Below are positions 20,911 through 32,765 of a stretch of 64,000 bases of DNA, in pieces. A program made the position numbers and the translations under genes. The stretch is from Ligula intestinalis (taxonomy: Eukaryota > Platyhelminthes > Cestoda > Diphyllobothriidea > Diphyllobothriidae): positions 53,269,150 to 53,333,149 of the forward strand of contig JAYGXS010000005.1 in NCBI GenBank assembly GCA_036362985.1, written 5' to 3'. Numbering within the stretch: the first letter of the stretch is position 1; every line of letters starts with the position of its first letter. The notes under the pieces are model-generated. The model searched no databases. It worked only from the letters and a program-made list of their open reading frames with translations, and was not told the origin of the DNA.

Positions 20911-23740
20911 GAGTGGTGGTAAGCCTTGGTCGTCGTGATTACTTATAGCGGTACATCCTCTGTTGCCATCAGTTATCATAGGGATTCACAGACTCGAACC
21001 CAGCGACAAAGTCAAAAAAGCAGATGGTCGTTGGTTGTTGTTAGGTATGGCGATATTCAAGAATGTGTCACAGAGTGAATAGTTGGTCCGCACATCCACG
21101 TCCAGTGCGCAATCTGACATGGGCAAGGATGCCTGAGCCCCAGTCAACGTGAATGACCTCGTTCTGTTCAATCACCTCATGAAGCCCGCGTGTCGACACG
21201 TGACTTATAAATTTCATGGAATATACCTTTTTTGCATCCTTTGAATAAAATTGGCTTCTTTCCCTTCAAAAAAAAATCGCATTGCGTGGGATCAGTAAGA
21301 GATGACAAAGACTCCGCTGTGGATAGCAGCGAAGAGGGTGCTGCGTTCCGTACCGAAGTTGAGGAGGAGCTCGAGATGCTCATGCCTGCGCTCGAACTTG
21401 GCTGAGTTGTCAGCAATAAAACCGTGCTTTTCATCACGAACAGCGTCACTCAGTGACGAGAGCTTTCCACTAATGTTGCGCACAATTTAGTCGAGTTGTC
21501 ACCTAAGTGCGAGGCCTGATCTACGGAAATCACGTTTTCGGCAAAGTATTTCTTCCAGTCCTCCCTCGGCGAGTTCACCATCGTATTTTTCATTTGGCGA
21601 AAAGAATCCTAACTACGGCACCTGTCTCGCGCTGTCTGCGCGGACAGCTGCAGGGGTCATTTCTCTTATTCGGTCACTGCAGTGTCATCAGTTGTATACA
21701 ACATTTTTTCAGCTGCCTCTTAGACTGATTTTTTAGCGATGACCATTTGCTTCTGCCTTTCTCGTCGACTTGTATCGTAAAACAGGACCAGAGTTCTCTG
21801 CTTAGGGGTTAGTCACTGTTAATTGCCCAATTTGGCGATTTTGAGGCGTCTAGTGTGTAGTAATTTGGGCGCAGAAGAGATGTGAGTTTCGAAGAGTGTA
21901 CAAAAGAGAACGTTATCAGACCTATTGATACCACCAGTCTTGGCACTTCACAGCGATCGGATTTCACGAACCAAGCTGCAAAACCTTGAACTGGCTAAAA
22001 TTGAATCAATCTGGAAGATTGAATGATAGTCGTTTGAGTACTATACAAGAAAATGTTTCTTACGGGGGCGGGGTCGGTTCTGACCCGCAGACTTCGGCAG
22101 ACTGTTCTCACATCCAGAACCAAGCCCAAGGTGACCAAAACTATTTCTGTTTATGGCGTTGGAAGATCCTCTCCGGCAAATCTAGCTCCGGCTAACAATG
22201 AGCACATAGCGGTGAGGGAGCCCTCTAACTAATGCTTGCAGCTGCGAGTAAAATGTCTCTTTCTAAGCTGTTTGGCAGTGAAGGTTGGTGCGTTAACGGA
22301 GAAGATAGAGACGTTTGTCAATTGACACCTCTAGCCCCCGATAGACATCCGCTTATTGACTCGTTCGCAATCAATTAGTGCATGGATCGATTGTTGCGAG
22401 AGGGCAATTGTCTTACCGTAGGAGTCAGGTGTACCGATGTGGTAAAGGGTTAAGCGTAAGATGGCTACAGGTATATTTATATCCCGAGTGCCAAAGTCAA
22501 GCGTTCGAACTTAGGACGAACAGCAGGCATCTAGGTTGCACTGCTACCGGCTGGATTTGTTTACTAGGTACCCGCAAAGTTTGCACATTCCAGCATCCGA
22601 TACTAAGCGTTCGATTCCGCTTAAGTAATCTTGTTCGTTCACCCGCGGTGCTAGACTAGGATTATGAAGCGCGTCTGTTCCTGCGAAAGCCGAAGCATGA
22701 ATCGTAGTACTGTTACCGGACATAGTTTTCATGAGGTATGGGCTCGTGCCCAGCAGCTGCTCGATTTGTTTGTTTGTGGTTATTTCCTCTAGCACAGGGC
22801 AATGGTTCACGGTAGCCATGTCGCAGTGGCGCCATCGTCAGGCTTTGTGTGACATTTTGTAGGCTGTTGGCGAGTGTGCCGGCCCACCGCACCCTGGTTA
22901 CACGTTTGCTGCTGGTCCGAGACTGCTTATTCCCTTGCCTCGACAGTCTGCTTATTTTGCAGCAAATCTTCACTTCACCGGATAGCCAACAGCTAGGCTA
23001 ACAGGCACTCGCCTTCGCGCCTTCCTGGTCTGTTTTATTTTTCAAAATTAGCGCCAACTTGTTTCTGAACCGTTAAGTTTATACAGTCCACCATGAACAT
23101 TATAAGCGTATGGTTTACAATCGTTGATAAAGTAGTTTTAGTCCTGAGGCCAATCAACGTTGCAGCCAGTTCTTTCGAAACCGGACACGTACTGCATGGA
23201 TCCAGTCGCAGTGCTTTCTTCTTTCGAATATTGTTAATGCCAACTGAGCAAGTTTGAAATTCTTCACGTCCTTTCTTTAACGAAAATGCTGTTTGATCTA
23301 CAACTGTCTGTTTCCCTCTAACGAAAGCCTTTCCTCTCCCTCTGAACCGCGTGCCAGTGCTCCCTTTCTCATAGAATGCTGCCCCTGTTGACCCTTTTGT
23401 TTCCTGTCGAATGCACAATGGTGCTAAAACTAGCCCCGCGGCCAAAAGGGTACTTGAATACTGTCCCCCACCTCACCCCGTTCGGCTTCCTTGCCTTTTT
23501 TAATCCCCTTTTCCCACAATGCTTTCGACCTCCATGGTTTCAAGAGCCAACTTTTTCAAGTAGCGCTTGAATGCACCAGCTCGCTCTTAGCCTTCCAGAG
23601 AAAATTTGACTGGACACTGTGGCCGTCGAGCCAGGCTGACTTAAAAACAGCTTGAACTTCTTGCTTGCACACACTCGCATCACCTGTCTCCCCGCTCGGT
23701 GCCAGTTAACCGCGAGGCCACTGAAATAACATGATATAAG
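20911..23740. other. CDC14 intron, no recognised gene
   Basis: Two overlapping low-complexity ORFs around 21177-21490 on both strands (Ser-rich one way, EVEEELEM-like in a third frame) lack splice signals I trust. A minus-strand ORF at 23035-23445 has no recognisable domain. Nothing else is supported. Confidence 0.3.
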
Positions 23741-24053
23741 CGATTGCCGGCATTAAGCCCACCTCGGGCCCAGACCAAATTGGGCTTAATAAGCGGCGGG
23801 CGCATTAAGCGGAGAGTCCTAGTTATTGATTAGCAAACGCAGGATAGGCACTCTACATTACATACCTAGTAACCAGTTTCGCCTGCAGAGAGCTGAGAAT
23901 CTCACTCTATTCTGTTGGCAACCTGGGCTTTGTAGCCGGCGATCAGGCTTATTAGCCGGCGGATTTTGTTGTGTAAAATTCCGTCCCAAGCTGACTTGGG
24001 TTCAATACGCGTCTGGACTTATAAGCCGTGGGCTTAATAACCGGTGACTACTG
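23741..24053. mobile_element. MITE with pogo/Tigger-like ends, second copy
   Basis: It matches 17032-17415 through AAGCCCACCTCGGGCCCAGA, GGGCGCATTAAGCGGA, CGCAGGATAGGCACT, TTAGCCGGCGGATTTTG and the right end AATAACCGGTGACTACTG. The left terminal bases are decayed to CGATTGCCGG. It is shorter than copy 1 by internal deletion but also has an extra inner GTAGCCGGCGATCAGG segment. No transposase. Confidence 0.75.
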
Positions 24054-24414
24054 CAAAAGCGGTCGCCACCTCTCCCACTAACAAATTCACACGCTCTCTC
24101 CAAGACTGGTTTTGCCCTACGTGGTGGCTGAACTTGTATTTTTCCCTTGTATAGACTCAGGCGATTTCGCCGACTCCATTGTTTGGTAACGTACTACCTT
24201 GATAGTTGTTATCATCGGGTTTGACGTACGCGTGACTACTGAATACAGAGTCCGAGAAGTCAAGAAATACGAAACATGTATTAGTATAGTAAACAGCTGC
24301 AAGAATGGACAAAACGTAATGTTCAGAGATTAAAACGTTGCTTCTTCTGTCGCCTACTGATAACAGTTTGTATCTTTCCCTGACTCTATTATATTCTTCC
24401 GTCCTTAACCGTAG

Positions 24415-24790
24415 AGGCAGAGAGAGTGCTGACTCCATCAACACCAACTCTAACTCAAGGCGACCAGCTAAACCGAATCAAGTTAATTCGAAAGCGCGCT
24501 AAAAACCGCCATGCAGACTGTGATTTTAGTGAAGACGGCGAAGATGGACACGGCATGCTGGCCAGCTCGTATCCTCGTAGCCGAGTGGTCGGTAGCCACC
24601 CGGACAATGAAGACGAGATTGTTCAGGCCTACGATCTGGCTGTCCTCTCCAACGATTCTGCTGACGACTACAGGGTTCTCCAACCGCGCGAGTCGTTAGC
24701 GACACCCATGAGCAAGATATCGCTGACGCCCTATCACAGCCGCAGTCGAGAATTCGGCAACCACCAAACCTACAGTAATGTTCCACTAGG
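24415..24790 (+). CDS. CDC14: CDC14 phosphatase, C-terminal tail exon with LTQGD motif
   Basis: The exon encodes about 125 residues. Near the start is PSTPTLTQGDQLNRIKLIRK, matching the short conserved tail motif of animal CDC14 (LTQGDKLRALK type). It is followed by an acidic and Ser/Tyr-rich stretch ending YSNVPL. The tail is thought to be disordered and regulatory. The acceptor is a pyrimidine-rich run ending CCGTAG (AG 24413-24414). Six bases downstream GGCAG offers an alternative start at 24421 in the same phase. The donor GTGAGA begins at 24791, leaving two bases of a codon, in phase with the exon at 31385. The exon needs one base from its predecessor, but the exon ending at 9690 supplies two, so the two are not directly joined. 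Confidence 0.82.
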
Positions 24791-26570
24791 GTGAGATTTT
24801 CCCTCAGTTTATGTTTGTGAACTTCTCTCATAAGTGTTTCGTTTAAACTCTTGTCTATGTTGACGTGTGTCTCTTTAATAGTTAATGTCCGCATGTTTTG
24901 TTAAATATCTCAGATTTTTTAAATTTCATCTTTTACAGTCATTGTATGCTCAAAGGTTCCAGGCATAAAGAGTCCGGTTTGTGAAGGTTTATTAGTCGAC
25001 GTTACGAGAAAATATTACGTTAAGGACCTTTACCAAGAATGAACGACCAAAAAAACTGTAAAATATGGGCTCTATGGCTGACAGCTCTATTTGCCTAACT
25101 ATAACCTTTTTTAGCACTCTGTCGCAACATTTGGATGTAGCAGTCAGGTAATGTAACCAGCATTTATTTTTTAGAGTTGATACATCAGGATTTATTCGAT
25201 AGCCTGTGGAAACTGACTTGGGTTTTCACGCACCAGTGAGCAGATGTTTAATTTTTTGCCATTTTTGCCATTTTGCCATTTTTAACCATGAGGGAACGCT
25301 TGGTCGGTTAGTTAACTCTGAGGGTCTAATTCCATCTGACCTCGGACATGGGTCAGACGCAAAAGATTTGGCAACGCAGTGCTGGCAGACATCAGAATGA
25401 CACCAATTATAGTCGGAAACAATAAAGGTGAACCCGTGTTTCGCAAGTGTTGCATGCGTCAGCACAGCCACTGTGTTGCCCTAACCTGGAGACCCTTAAC
25501 TTTGGATCCAGAGCGTAATTTGGCTGAGGCACGAACAACGCTTCGACTTAATCTATTCTTAATGTCAGTAATGCCGAAATTGTTTTCAGTAGGCCTAGTA
25601 ACGATCGGTAAATAATGGGCTTTTTAAAAAGTAACTGCTTACTATAGGTCGCTTGCCGCGTGCATGCGATTTTGTTATTTTTGCCTTGGGTGGGTTAGCG
25701 GCCCAGGTCCGACCTTATTAAAACGTTAGTTTCAGCGCTCATACCGTCTAGAGGAAGTTGGCATGAGGTCTGCTATTTGGACCCTCAAAGTATGCTTTTT
25801 GGGCTATTAGGTTTGCAATTATTTATGCATATAAAGGTCAGGGTTCGTTTAGGGTCTGGCTTAAGTTGAGGATTAGGCTTAGTTAAAGAGTTAGAGTTGA
25901 TTCACTGCACTGCATCCTCAGCGTTTGTCTTGAGGTTTTATTATTTTCTGAGGATTCAGTTAAAAATCCGCACATTTGTAAATTCCAGTGTTAAAACTCC
26001 GTGAAAATATATGCCAATCGACCATGGTGGTGTATGTTGGAATTTTGTTTCTGCTTTAATGGCCCGTTGACATTTCTGCTGCATTTGCATTTCTGGCAAA
26101 TTCACATTTTGCACATAGGTCACACCTTGCACTTATGACCTTAACATTTGGACATTGATTGTTTGGACTTCGGCTGGTTCAGGTTTCTTTCCTTTCTCCA
26201 CCACTTAAAGTGCACTGCAACATTATCGTATGCCGAGGTACTCAGATATCGGTAGTCCCCTCACTATATTTTACCGTAGTGGTGTTAATCGGGATCTTAT
26301 GGTTGGGTCATCATGCAGGAAAGACAAATAGGTTTAAACGCGGAAATAAATGGAAAATAACTATTTAAATAACCAAAAATTTGAGCGCGACAGTTAAAAT
26401 GACAAAGATTATCAATAGAACGCAAAGTCTGCGCAAACATCACCTGCAACTAGGCTACATAGCAATATCTGTCCCCACATAAATTGAGAAAGTAAAATAG
26501 AGACTCACAAAATTGGCTTTTCCCATTTTTTAAAACTCAAAATTTCTTCTCAGGGGCTTAGACAGATATT
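24791..26570. other. CDC14 intron, no recognised feature
   Basis: AT-rich. Degenerate TTAGGG/TTAGGC-like words lie around 25850-25905. No exon or element is recognised. Confidence 0.4.
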
Positions 26571-27600
26571 GTAGTCGATAAGGCGACAAGTAACCGTATG
26601 TTGCTTAAAAACCTAAATTCAACAACAATCAACTAATTAAAACCATTTCTTAAATTAAACTAATTAACCATACAATAAACTAAAGCTAATAAAAATAAAA
26701 TTACGCACAAAGAGTTAATTTTTTTCCGAGATTTGAACTGCAGTTATAGGCATAAATACTCCTCTGAGCGAATTTAATTTAATCTGGCTAGACTGGCCAC
26801 CCGAAGGATCTCTGCCATAAAATGTGAGGACCAGAAAAACGTACGCTCTTGTCTTATATTTCCACTTTGAAAACACTAAACCCAGTAGATCTGTAGATAT
26901 TCAGGATTTGATTATACCTGCTGTGTCAAACCCATCATTTGTTATGATTACTCTTTTTAAATACCAGGAACCCCGGTTTTTTACGTATAACCCGAAAAGG
27001 TGAATAAAAGAAACGCTGTTGAGTTTGGAAAGTTCCGCTTCTTGCTAGATTTTCTACGCAATGTGGGTCCTAAAGCAGCACACTAGGGGGAACGGTGCAA
27101 CTACGAAAATATCGCGAACTGCTCAAATCTGCGAAAAAACGGAAAGAACTATGAATTTCTGAGATTAAATTAAAATGAAGTAAAAACTAGAATTAAAACC
27201 TCCTTTCATTAATTAATCTAAAAGTAAAGTACAAACTTAACGAAAGTCAGCTTATTAAAGACACCTGAACTAAAATAAACTAAACTAATTAAAACAAAAC
27301 CACTGCTCATAATTATGAACTAAAAGCTTAACTTTAATAAAAATATGTTCAATAAATCAAACAACTTAAACTAAGCTAAATCAAACTAAAAACGATTCAA
27401 ATTCCAAAATCAATTGCACGTGACTAATACACGTAAGAGAAAACTAAAAAATGAACTAAACGTTTTCTGAACTAAAGAAAATCAAATGAACGAAAGTTTA
27501 TAAAATAAGACGAAATCTTAACCTTAAATGAGACTTAAAAAACTGAATTATGGTGTAAAGACTTAACTTAATCTTAACAGAAAAATACCCATTAAATTAT
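26570..27600. repeat. AT-rich low-complexity tracts of TAAACTAAA type
   Basis: Two dense blocks (26580-26710 and 27160-27560) consist of irregular AACTAAA, TTAAACTAA and AAACTTAA words, like 15.3-15.7 kb, separated by more complex sequence. No coding capacity. Confidence 0.5.
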
Positions 27601-28700
27601 TTATATTTCTCTTTTTGCTGCCGAACATTATATTATTCAAATAATTGTGGGACTTTTATTTAAGTTCTTCCTATGCGAGATCACATTTTATATACAATTA
27701 CGTATGTTCATTTTTTAACTGTGTTAAAGAATTGTGAATTTCCGTTTACCTTGGAGAGCAAAACCTCGGAGCTTTTGCATGACGGAACTATGGGATTTTT
27801 CATGGTAAAAACGCATATTTTTTTAACTGGATCAATGCGCGTAATGTTCAAATCCGATCTGGTACAGTTCTTGAAACCGACCTATATTTTTCCGCGTGTT
27901 TATGTTGCTGGGACTGCAACGGGGTACCTTGTTTAATTGGGGTGGTATTACTGCAACATGCATGTGCCCGATTGCTATCATTAATCGACTATTCGGTGCA
28001 CCCTGGCCAAAGAGACTATTCCCCATAATTCGTTATTTACGAAACACTGCAGTCGGACATTTTTAGAATACGTTTCGAGATATTAAAGTTAGTAAGTTAA
28101 CTCTAGGAGCTGTGATGATCAGGACCGGTCCCTAGGAGAAGAAGAGGTCGGAGTTGTGAGTGCTAGGTTTAGTTCATTCTGTACAGAATTAGTGGAAGAA
28201 TAGGTAGAGGAATAGGACTCTCGGAAAAGTGTAGTCCACCTGCTATGGCGGTGGTCCCGGAATAACAGAGCGTAGGCAGTCATCGCAGCCTGCCTCTGTC
28301 TGATCTGGTATCGAATGTGAAGGACCAGACGAGTTGAGGTCAGCCTACGATTGCGGGCGTGTTATTGGCTGCCGCGTTCTCGCGGAGCTTGCATCACATG
28401 TGATAAGCTGTCCCAAAAGCCGAAAAATGGAGCCTTTACAAGGCCGCTTGTGTGGAGATTGCCAGTACACACCATTTGCCGACTTAAGGTCCATATTTTA
28501 TATGCATAAAAGCGATTGAAATTGTTAATTTCCGCGAGACATTCGGCTTCGCAATATCAATTATTGAAATCCCAGCGTTCATTTAACGGATCATTCGGCC
28601 TACGCGAGCACTTGGCGCCTACGAGGACGGCAGTGTGTGTGTGTGTCGTAGCCCATAGTTGGATCAGGAATACCCGCTGGAATCCAAACTGGGAGTAATT
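27601..28700. other. CDC14 intron up to the 3' flank of a LINE
   Basis: No exon is recognised. A (GT)n run lies near 28632-28645. The final part, about 28550-28723, may be 3' UTR of the adjacent minus-strand non-LTR element. Confidence 0.3.
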
Positions 28701-28723
28701 GGGCGACGGAGAAATGCCGTGAC

Positions 28724-30690
28724 CTAGACCGGTTTGAGCCAAAGGTCCGCGGGAGTGAAATGGGTGCTTGGCTGCGAACTGGGGGCTAAGAGATGGTAGC
28801 AGTCATGCGGCGGGACGCCGCAGTCGGGACAGCAGTCGGGTATGGATGGGTTGAATCGGTGTTGGTACTGGCAAAGGAGCATGCAGTAGCCACTGCGTAG
28901 CTGCGCCAGGGTACAGCGAGTGACCCTCGGCAGATGTCGTTCCGAGGCCGCAGTCGGAGGTGAATAGCCACCCAAAAGGACCGGGGGACGGTAACCTCGT
29001 TTCTCCCCGACAACGACTCTCTGATGGAGACGCTGGAAGCCCGTCTTGGTGGCAGAGCTATCTAAAGGTAGATCTGCGAGAGACGAGGCAACAGCTTCCT
29101 TGTGAAGTGCTCGAATAGACGGCCGGACGTTGCGGCAGGGCTCGGAAGCGGTGCAGTGGTGATGATTGGGATTGCCGGGTTGCAAACAACTCCACCAGAA
29201 CTTCTGGCTAAGGAGATCGATGTGATGAACGACCGGTAGAACAGAAGCCTCCGCATGAAGATGATCTATAGGCGACATTTTATAGCAATCCGTGATCGTG
29301 TGGAGGGCAGCGTTCTGTGCTGATTGGAGGCGGCGGAGGCTGGAAGAGCTCATCGTAGGAGACCAGACTGGTGCCGCATCAGTGAGGTGCGGCTTGGCCA
29401 GCGCCTTGAAAGCAGTCGACAAAGTCTCTTTCGCGCAGCCCCAGGATGTGCCTGCTACAGCCTTTAGGACCTTGGTGCAGTGGCTTACTTTGCTTGCAGT
29501 TTGCCTGGCATGGTCTGCGAACGTGAAAAGCGGATCAAAACGCATGCCAAGGAGTTTGGGCTTGCGGACGAGCGGTAAGGACGCACCGTTGACGGTGATG
29601 GCCGGGTGACGATTTAACTCCTATGGATCCAGCATGAAAACAGTTACGGACAACGTGGCTGCCGAGATCGTCATTCCGCCGTGGGTGAGGAAGTTTTCGA
29701 CAACGGGCGTGAACTCCATGAGGAGCTGTGCAGCCTGATCGATTTCATGGTGCTGGCAGAAGAACTTAACATCGTCCGCGTAGGAAACCACTTGCACAGG
29801 TGCCCGGAGGAGTGGAAGATCTCGCATGTAGGTGTTAAAGAGCGTCGGGCTGAGCACAGAGCCTTGAGGGACGCTACAGGTCTGCTTACGGGGCCTGGAT
29901 AGTTTGCCCCGAAAAAGGACGCGATCGTGATGGCCACGGATGTAGGCCGCCAATCATCGGACCAGGCCAGTCGGTACGTTCAGAGAGACAAAGTCCTGCA
30001 GGAGGTGATCGTGGCGGACGCAGTCAAAGGCTCGTGACAGGTCAATTGAGACTGCCACGGTCCGCGAAGCGGGCTTCTGTTGATTAAAGCTCTCGAGAAT
30101 AGCGTCGTTGAGCTCGAAAAGCGCCGTTGTAGTCCCACGGCCCGATCGGAAACCATGTCGGTGGCAAGATAGTTCAGCCGCAGACGTCAGAATTGGGTGG
30201 ATGAGCCGTTCCAGGATCTTCGCCAATGGACTGAGGAGGGCAATTGGACGATAAGAGGTCGCTAGGCAGAGGTCCTTGCCCGCTTTGACCAGGGGGATAA
30301 TGATCGACTGGCGCCAGCAATCAGGGATGATTGAAGTTCCCAGTGAAAGGTTGAAGAGGGTGAGAAGGTAGGCAGCCACCTTCGGGCTAATGTGGCGCAC
30401 ATGGATAGGCGCCAGACCATCTGGCCCTAAGGCTTTCGAAGCTCTCGTTTTCTTAACGGCGGTGAGGATGGCATCAGCCGCAAAATAAATATCTGGGGGC
30501 GGTGCTCTATGGAGGAGACGAATAAGGGGGCGCTGGCTTTTTGGACTGGGTGCCGAGCGGGCGAGAACAACTTGTTCATCTTCGCGGCGATCTTACCGTT
30601 GTTGGTAATGAGCTTGCCGTTACCAAAGCTAATAGACGGGATGGCAGTGGAGGTCGTTGGTGTTTCTTTTGCGACTCATCGCTGTGCCCT
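28724..30690 (-). pseudogene. Jockey/CR1-like non-LTR retrotransposon, RT plus C-terminal domain
   Basis: The minus strand reads through RT blocks: SKALGPDGLAPIHVRHISP, SYRPIALLSPLAKILERLIH, HGFRSGRGTTTALFELND, VSIDLSRAFDCVRHDHLLQ, VPQGSVLSPTLFN and VSYADDVKFF (catalytic YADD). Next come KPKLLGMRFDPLFTFADHA and a Cys/His-rich C-terminus (CCPDCGVPPHDCYHLL). From about 30540 to 28724 the frame is continuous except for a TGA at 29954-29956 (where Trp would fit) and a TAG at 29621-29623. Upstream, about 30540-30690, a frameshift separates the segment encoding KIAAKMNKLFSPARHPVQ. No endonuclease is present, so it is 5'-truncated. It is antisense to CDC14 and inactive, but among the least decayed elements here. 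Confidence 0.88.
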
Positions 30691-30714
30691 TAATTTTTTA
30701 TGAACCATTTCCTA

Positions 30715-31330
30715 TTTTCGGGTGGAAGTTTAATTTGCCTCCCAGAACAGCTAATTTTTCGCAAAACTGCCTACTTACTTTGTAACGGTAGGCATGCCTT
30801 GCTTCATACTAAAATCTTAGTACACCTCCGGCAGAAAATATGGCTTCTTACTATGACACATCCCATCCCGGCAAACCAATGACTACCACGCAAATGTAAT
30901 TAGGTATCATTGGTAGCGCACCTTATATACGCTTAATCACAGGCTTGCATCTTACGGTTAGAGTAAGTGCTAGATTTATGATAGCGCTTGCGGTAAGGGT
31001 AAGGTTTATTTATAATGAAATTCCTAGGTAGTTGTAGCCAACTAAATGACGGCGATTAGCCTTATCTCGTTGCCCCAACGAAACTTTTGCTGTTATGGTA
31101 GTGCCATAGCTCTGAAGCTGTTTTTTGTTTCAAAAAACGGAATAAAACCTACAGTTTTCGATTTTACTTCAATCTCTAAAATTCGACGTAGTGTCGACAT
31201 CGGTTTGGCATACGATTGTATCTGCTTTTTGTGTCTCATTCGATATCGATTCGACAAAGAGTCTAGGAAATGGGCACTTCCTGTTTCCTATTGCTTGTGT
31301 TTCACAGTTTACTTACCGAAGGATAAGGTT
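30715..31330 (+). repeat. dispersed repeat unit A flanking a CDC14 exon
   Basis: The markers GGAAGTTTAATTTGCCTCCC, CTTACGGTTAG, GCCTTATCTCGTTGCCCCAA, TTTACTTCAATCTCTAAAAT and GCACTTCCTGTTTCCTATTG recur in the same order at 31960-32765, and partly at 33985-34110. Degenerate TTAGGG-like words occur in the middle. No coding function is visible. Confidence 0.65.
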
Positions 31331-31384
31331 CTGGCGTGCCGTTCTGGGAGATAAATTAAACTTGTACCGTAATTTTTTTTGCAG

Positions 31385-31900
31385 ATCAACTCAGGTGGCT
31401 GTGTCAACTGCGAACATTTCCGCAAGCCCAGTCCATAGCGCCACCGCCGCCGCGGCCGTCGGCTCAACTTCTCTGTCATTGGACGGAACTGCGGTCCTGC
31501 GTCACAGTTTCCCATCCGAACAGCAGCGAGTCCCGCCCTCACCCATCGCAGAACCCCTGCTTCCACGTGTCCCCCGGATGCCACCCTTCCCGCGTGCTCG
31601 AGGCGCCTACATCAGCGCTCGTGTAAAGCCCAGCGTCAGCACAGAACGGACAGTAACGAATGGGGTGAAGGAAGCGGAGGTGGAGGCTGCGGGCTCCTGT
31701 TGCCATCATAATGGCTGTCGCACCAGCAGCAGCAATAGTCGTGGCCAGCCGAGTGAAAGTTTCACGGAAACTGTCATTCGCAGAATACCGGACAGCTCAG
31801 TCAACGGCAATGGTGCTGATGCGAATGCAGCTGTTACAGTTACTTTGCGGCGGCCAATAAGGAGCACTTTAGATGGCAGAAACCCCGTACAAAAACCCAG
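31385..31900 (+). CDS. CDC14: CDC14 phosphatase, Ser/Ala/Pro-rich tail exon
   Basis: The exon begins after TTTTTTTTGCAG (AG 31383-31384) and encodes about 172 residues starting STQVAVSTANISASPVHSA. Features are an Ala run, a Pro-rich segment (AEPLLPRVPRMPPFPRARG) and a Ser/Asn-rich end (CCHHNGCRTSSSNSRGQPS). Its GC content is clearly higher than the flanks. It starts with one base of a codon, completing the two left at 24790 (Gly). The inferred donor GTCGAT at 31901 leaves two bases that are completed by the exon at 34598 (Arg). If that weak donor is not used, the frame stops at 31914-31916 and this would be the last exon. Assignment to CDC14 rests on position, strand and phase rather than on a conserved motif. 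Confidence 0.68.
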
Positions 31901-31959
31901 GTCGATAAAGTTGTAGTCTCTTTTCAAGTTGTCCGCCTTCTTATTGACACTTTTGTCGG

Positions 31960-32765
31960 TTGAAGTTTAATTTATGTCCCAGAACTGCTTATTTTTCACA
32001 TAATTGTCTACTTTCTTCGAAAAAGTAGTCATGTTTTGTTTTACGCGGAAATCTTAATACGCCACATCTGGCAGCAGTCATGGTTGCTGTACTTTATCCG
32101 CTTTTGCTTTGGCACTCCTGCCGATGAAAGTTCAATCAACGTCCCGAAACAGTTTATGTTTACATTACTGTCTATTTATTTTATGACAGTAGTCGTGTTG
32201 AGTTTACAAAAAAAAACGCTTAGTGCGGCACACCCGCCAGCAAGTGTGGCTGCTTACTATGCCACATTCCATCCCGAGATACGAATGACCCTCATGCAAG
32301 TATAGTTAAGCTATTTTGACAGAGGTATTATTGGAAGTGCACCTTCTTTACGCTGAGCCCCAGGCCTTTGTCTCACGGTTAGGGTTAGTATTAGGTTTCA
32401 GATAAGGGTTAAGGTAAGGGACAGGGTTGTGGTAAGTGTTAGGGTTAGGTTTAGGGTTATATGTAGCGAAATATGTAGGTGCAGTACATACTCGCGACTA
32501 GTCTTATCTCATCACCCCAACGAAAAGATTACTTTTAGAGAAGTGTCATAGCTTAGAAGCTATGGTGAGTTTAAAGAACTGAAATAAACCTACACGTCAG
32601 GTTTTTACTTCAATCTCTAATAGTTGACATAGAGTGTACATCGATTTAAATTACTATGATGTCCACTTTGCGAGTATCATTTGATAAAGATTTGACATAG
32701 TCTACATATTATCTAATTGGGCACGTCCTGTTTCCTATTGGTTGGGTTTTTCACTTTAATTATCG
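31960..32765 (+). repeat. dispersed repeat unit B, with telomere-like core
   Basis: It aligns with unit A along its length (AAGTTTAATTTATGTCCCAG, GTCTTATCTCATCACCCCAA, TTTACTTCAATCTCTAATAG, CACGTCCTGTTTCCTATTGG). A duplicated inner part (second CGTCCCGAAACAGTTTATG) makes it longer. At 32378-32462 it contains many TTAGGG/TAAGGG words. Confidence 0.65.
32378..32462 (+). repeat. degenerate interstitial TTAGGG-like array
   Basis: Repeated words GGTTAGGGTTAG, GATAAGGGTTAAGG, GTTAGGGTTAGG and TTTAGGGTTA. TTAGGG is the flatworm telomere unit. Unit A has a much weaker equivalent at 30955-31010, so the array is part of the repeat family. Confidence 0.55.

Noticed and set aside
23035..23445. 136-residue minus-strand ORF
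   Set aside because: No recognised domain, no convincing splice sites; the composition could be chance in GC-balanced DNA.
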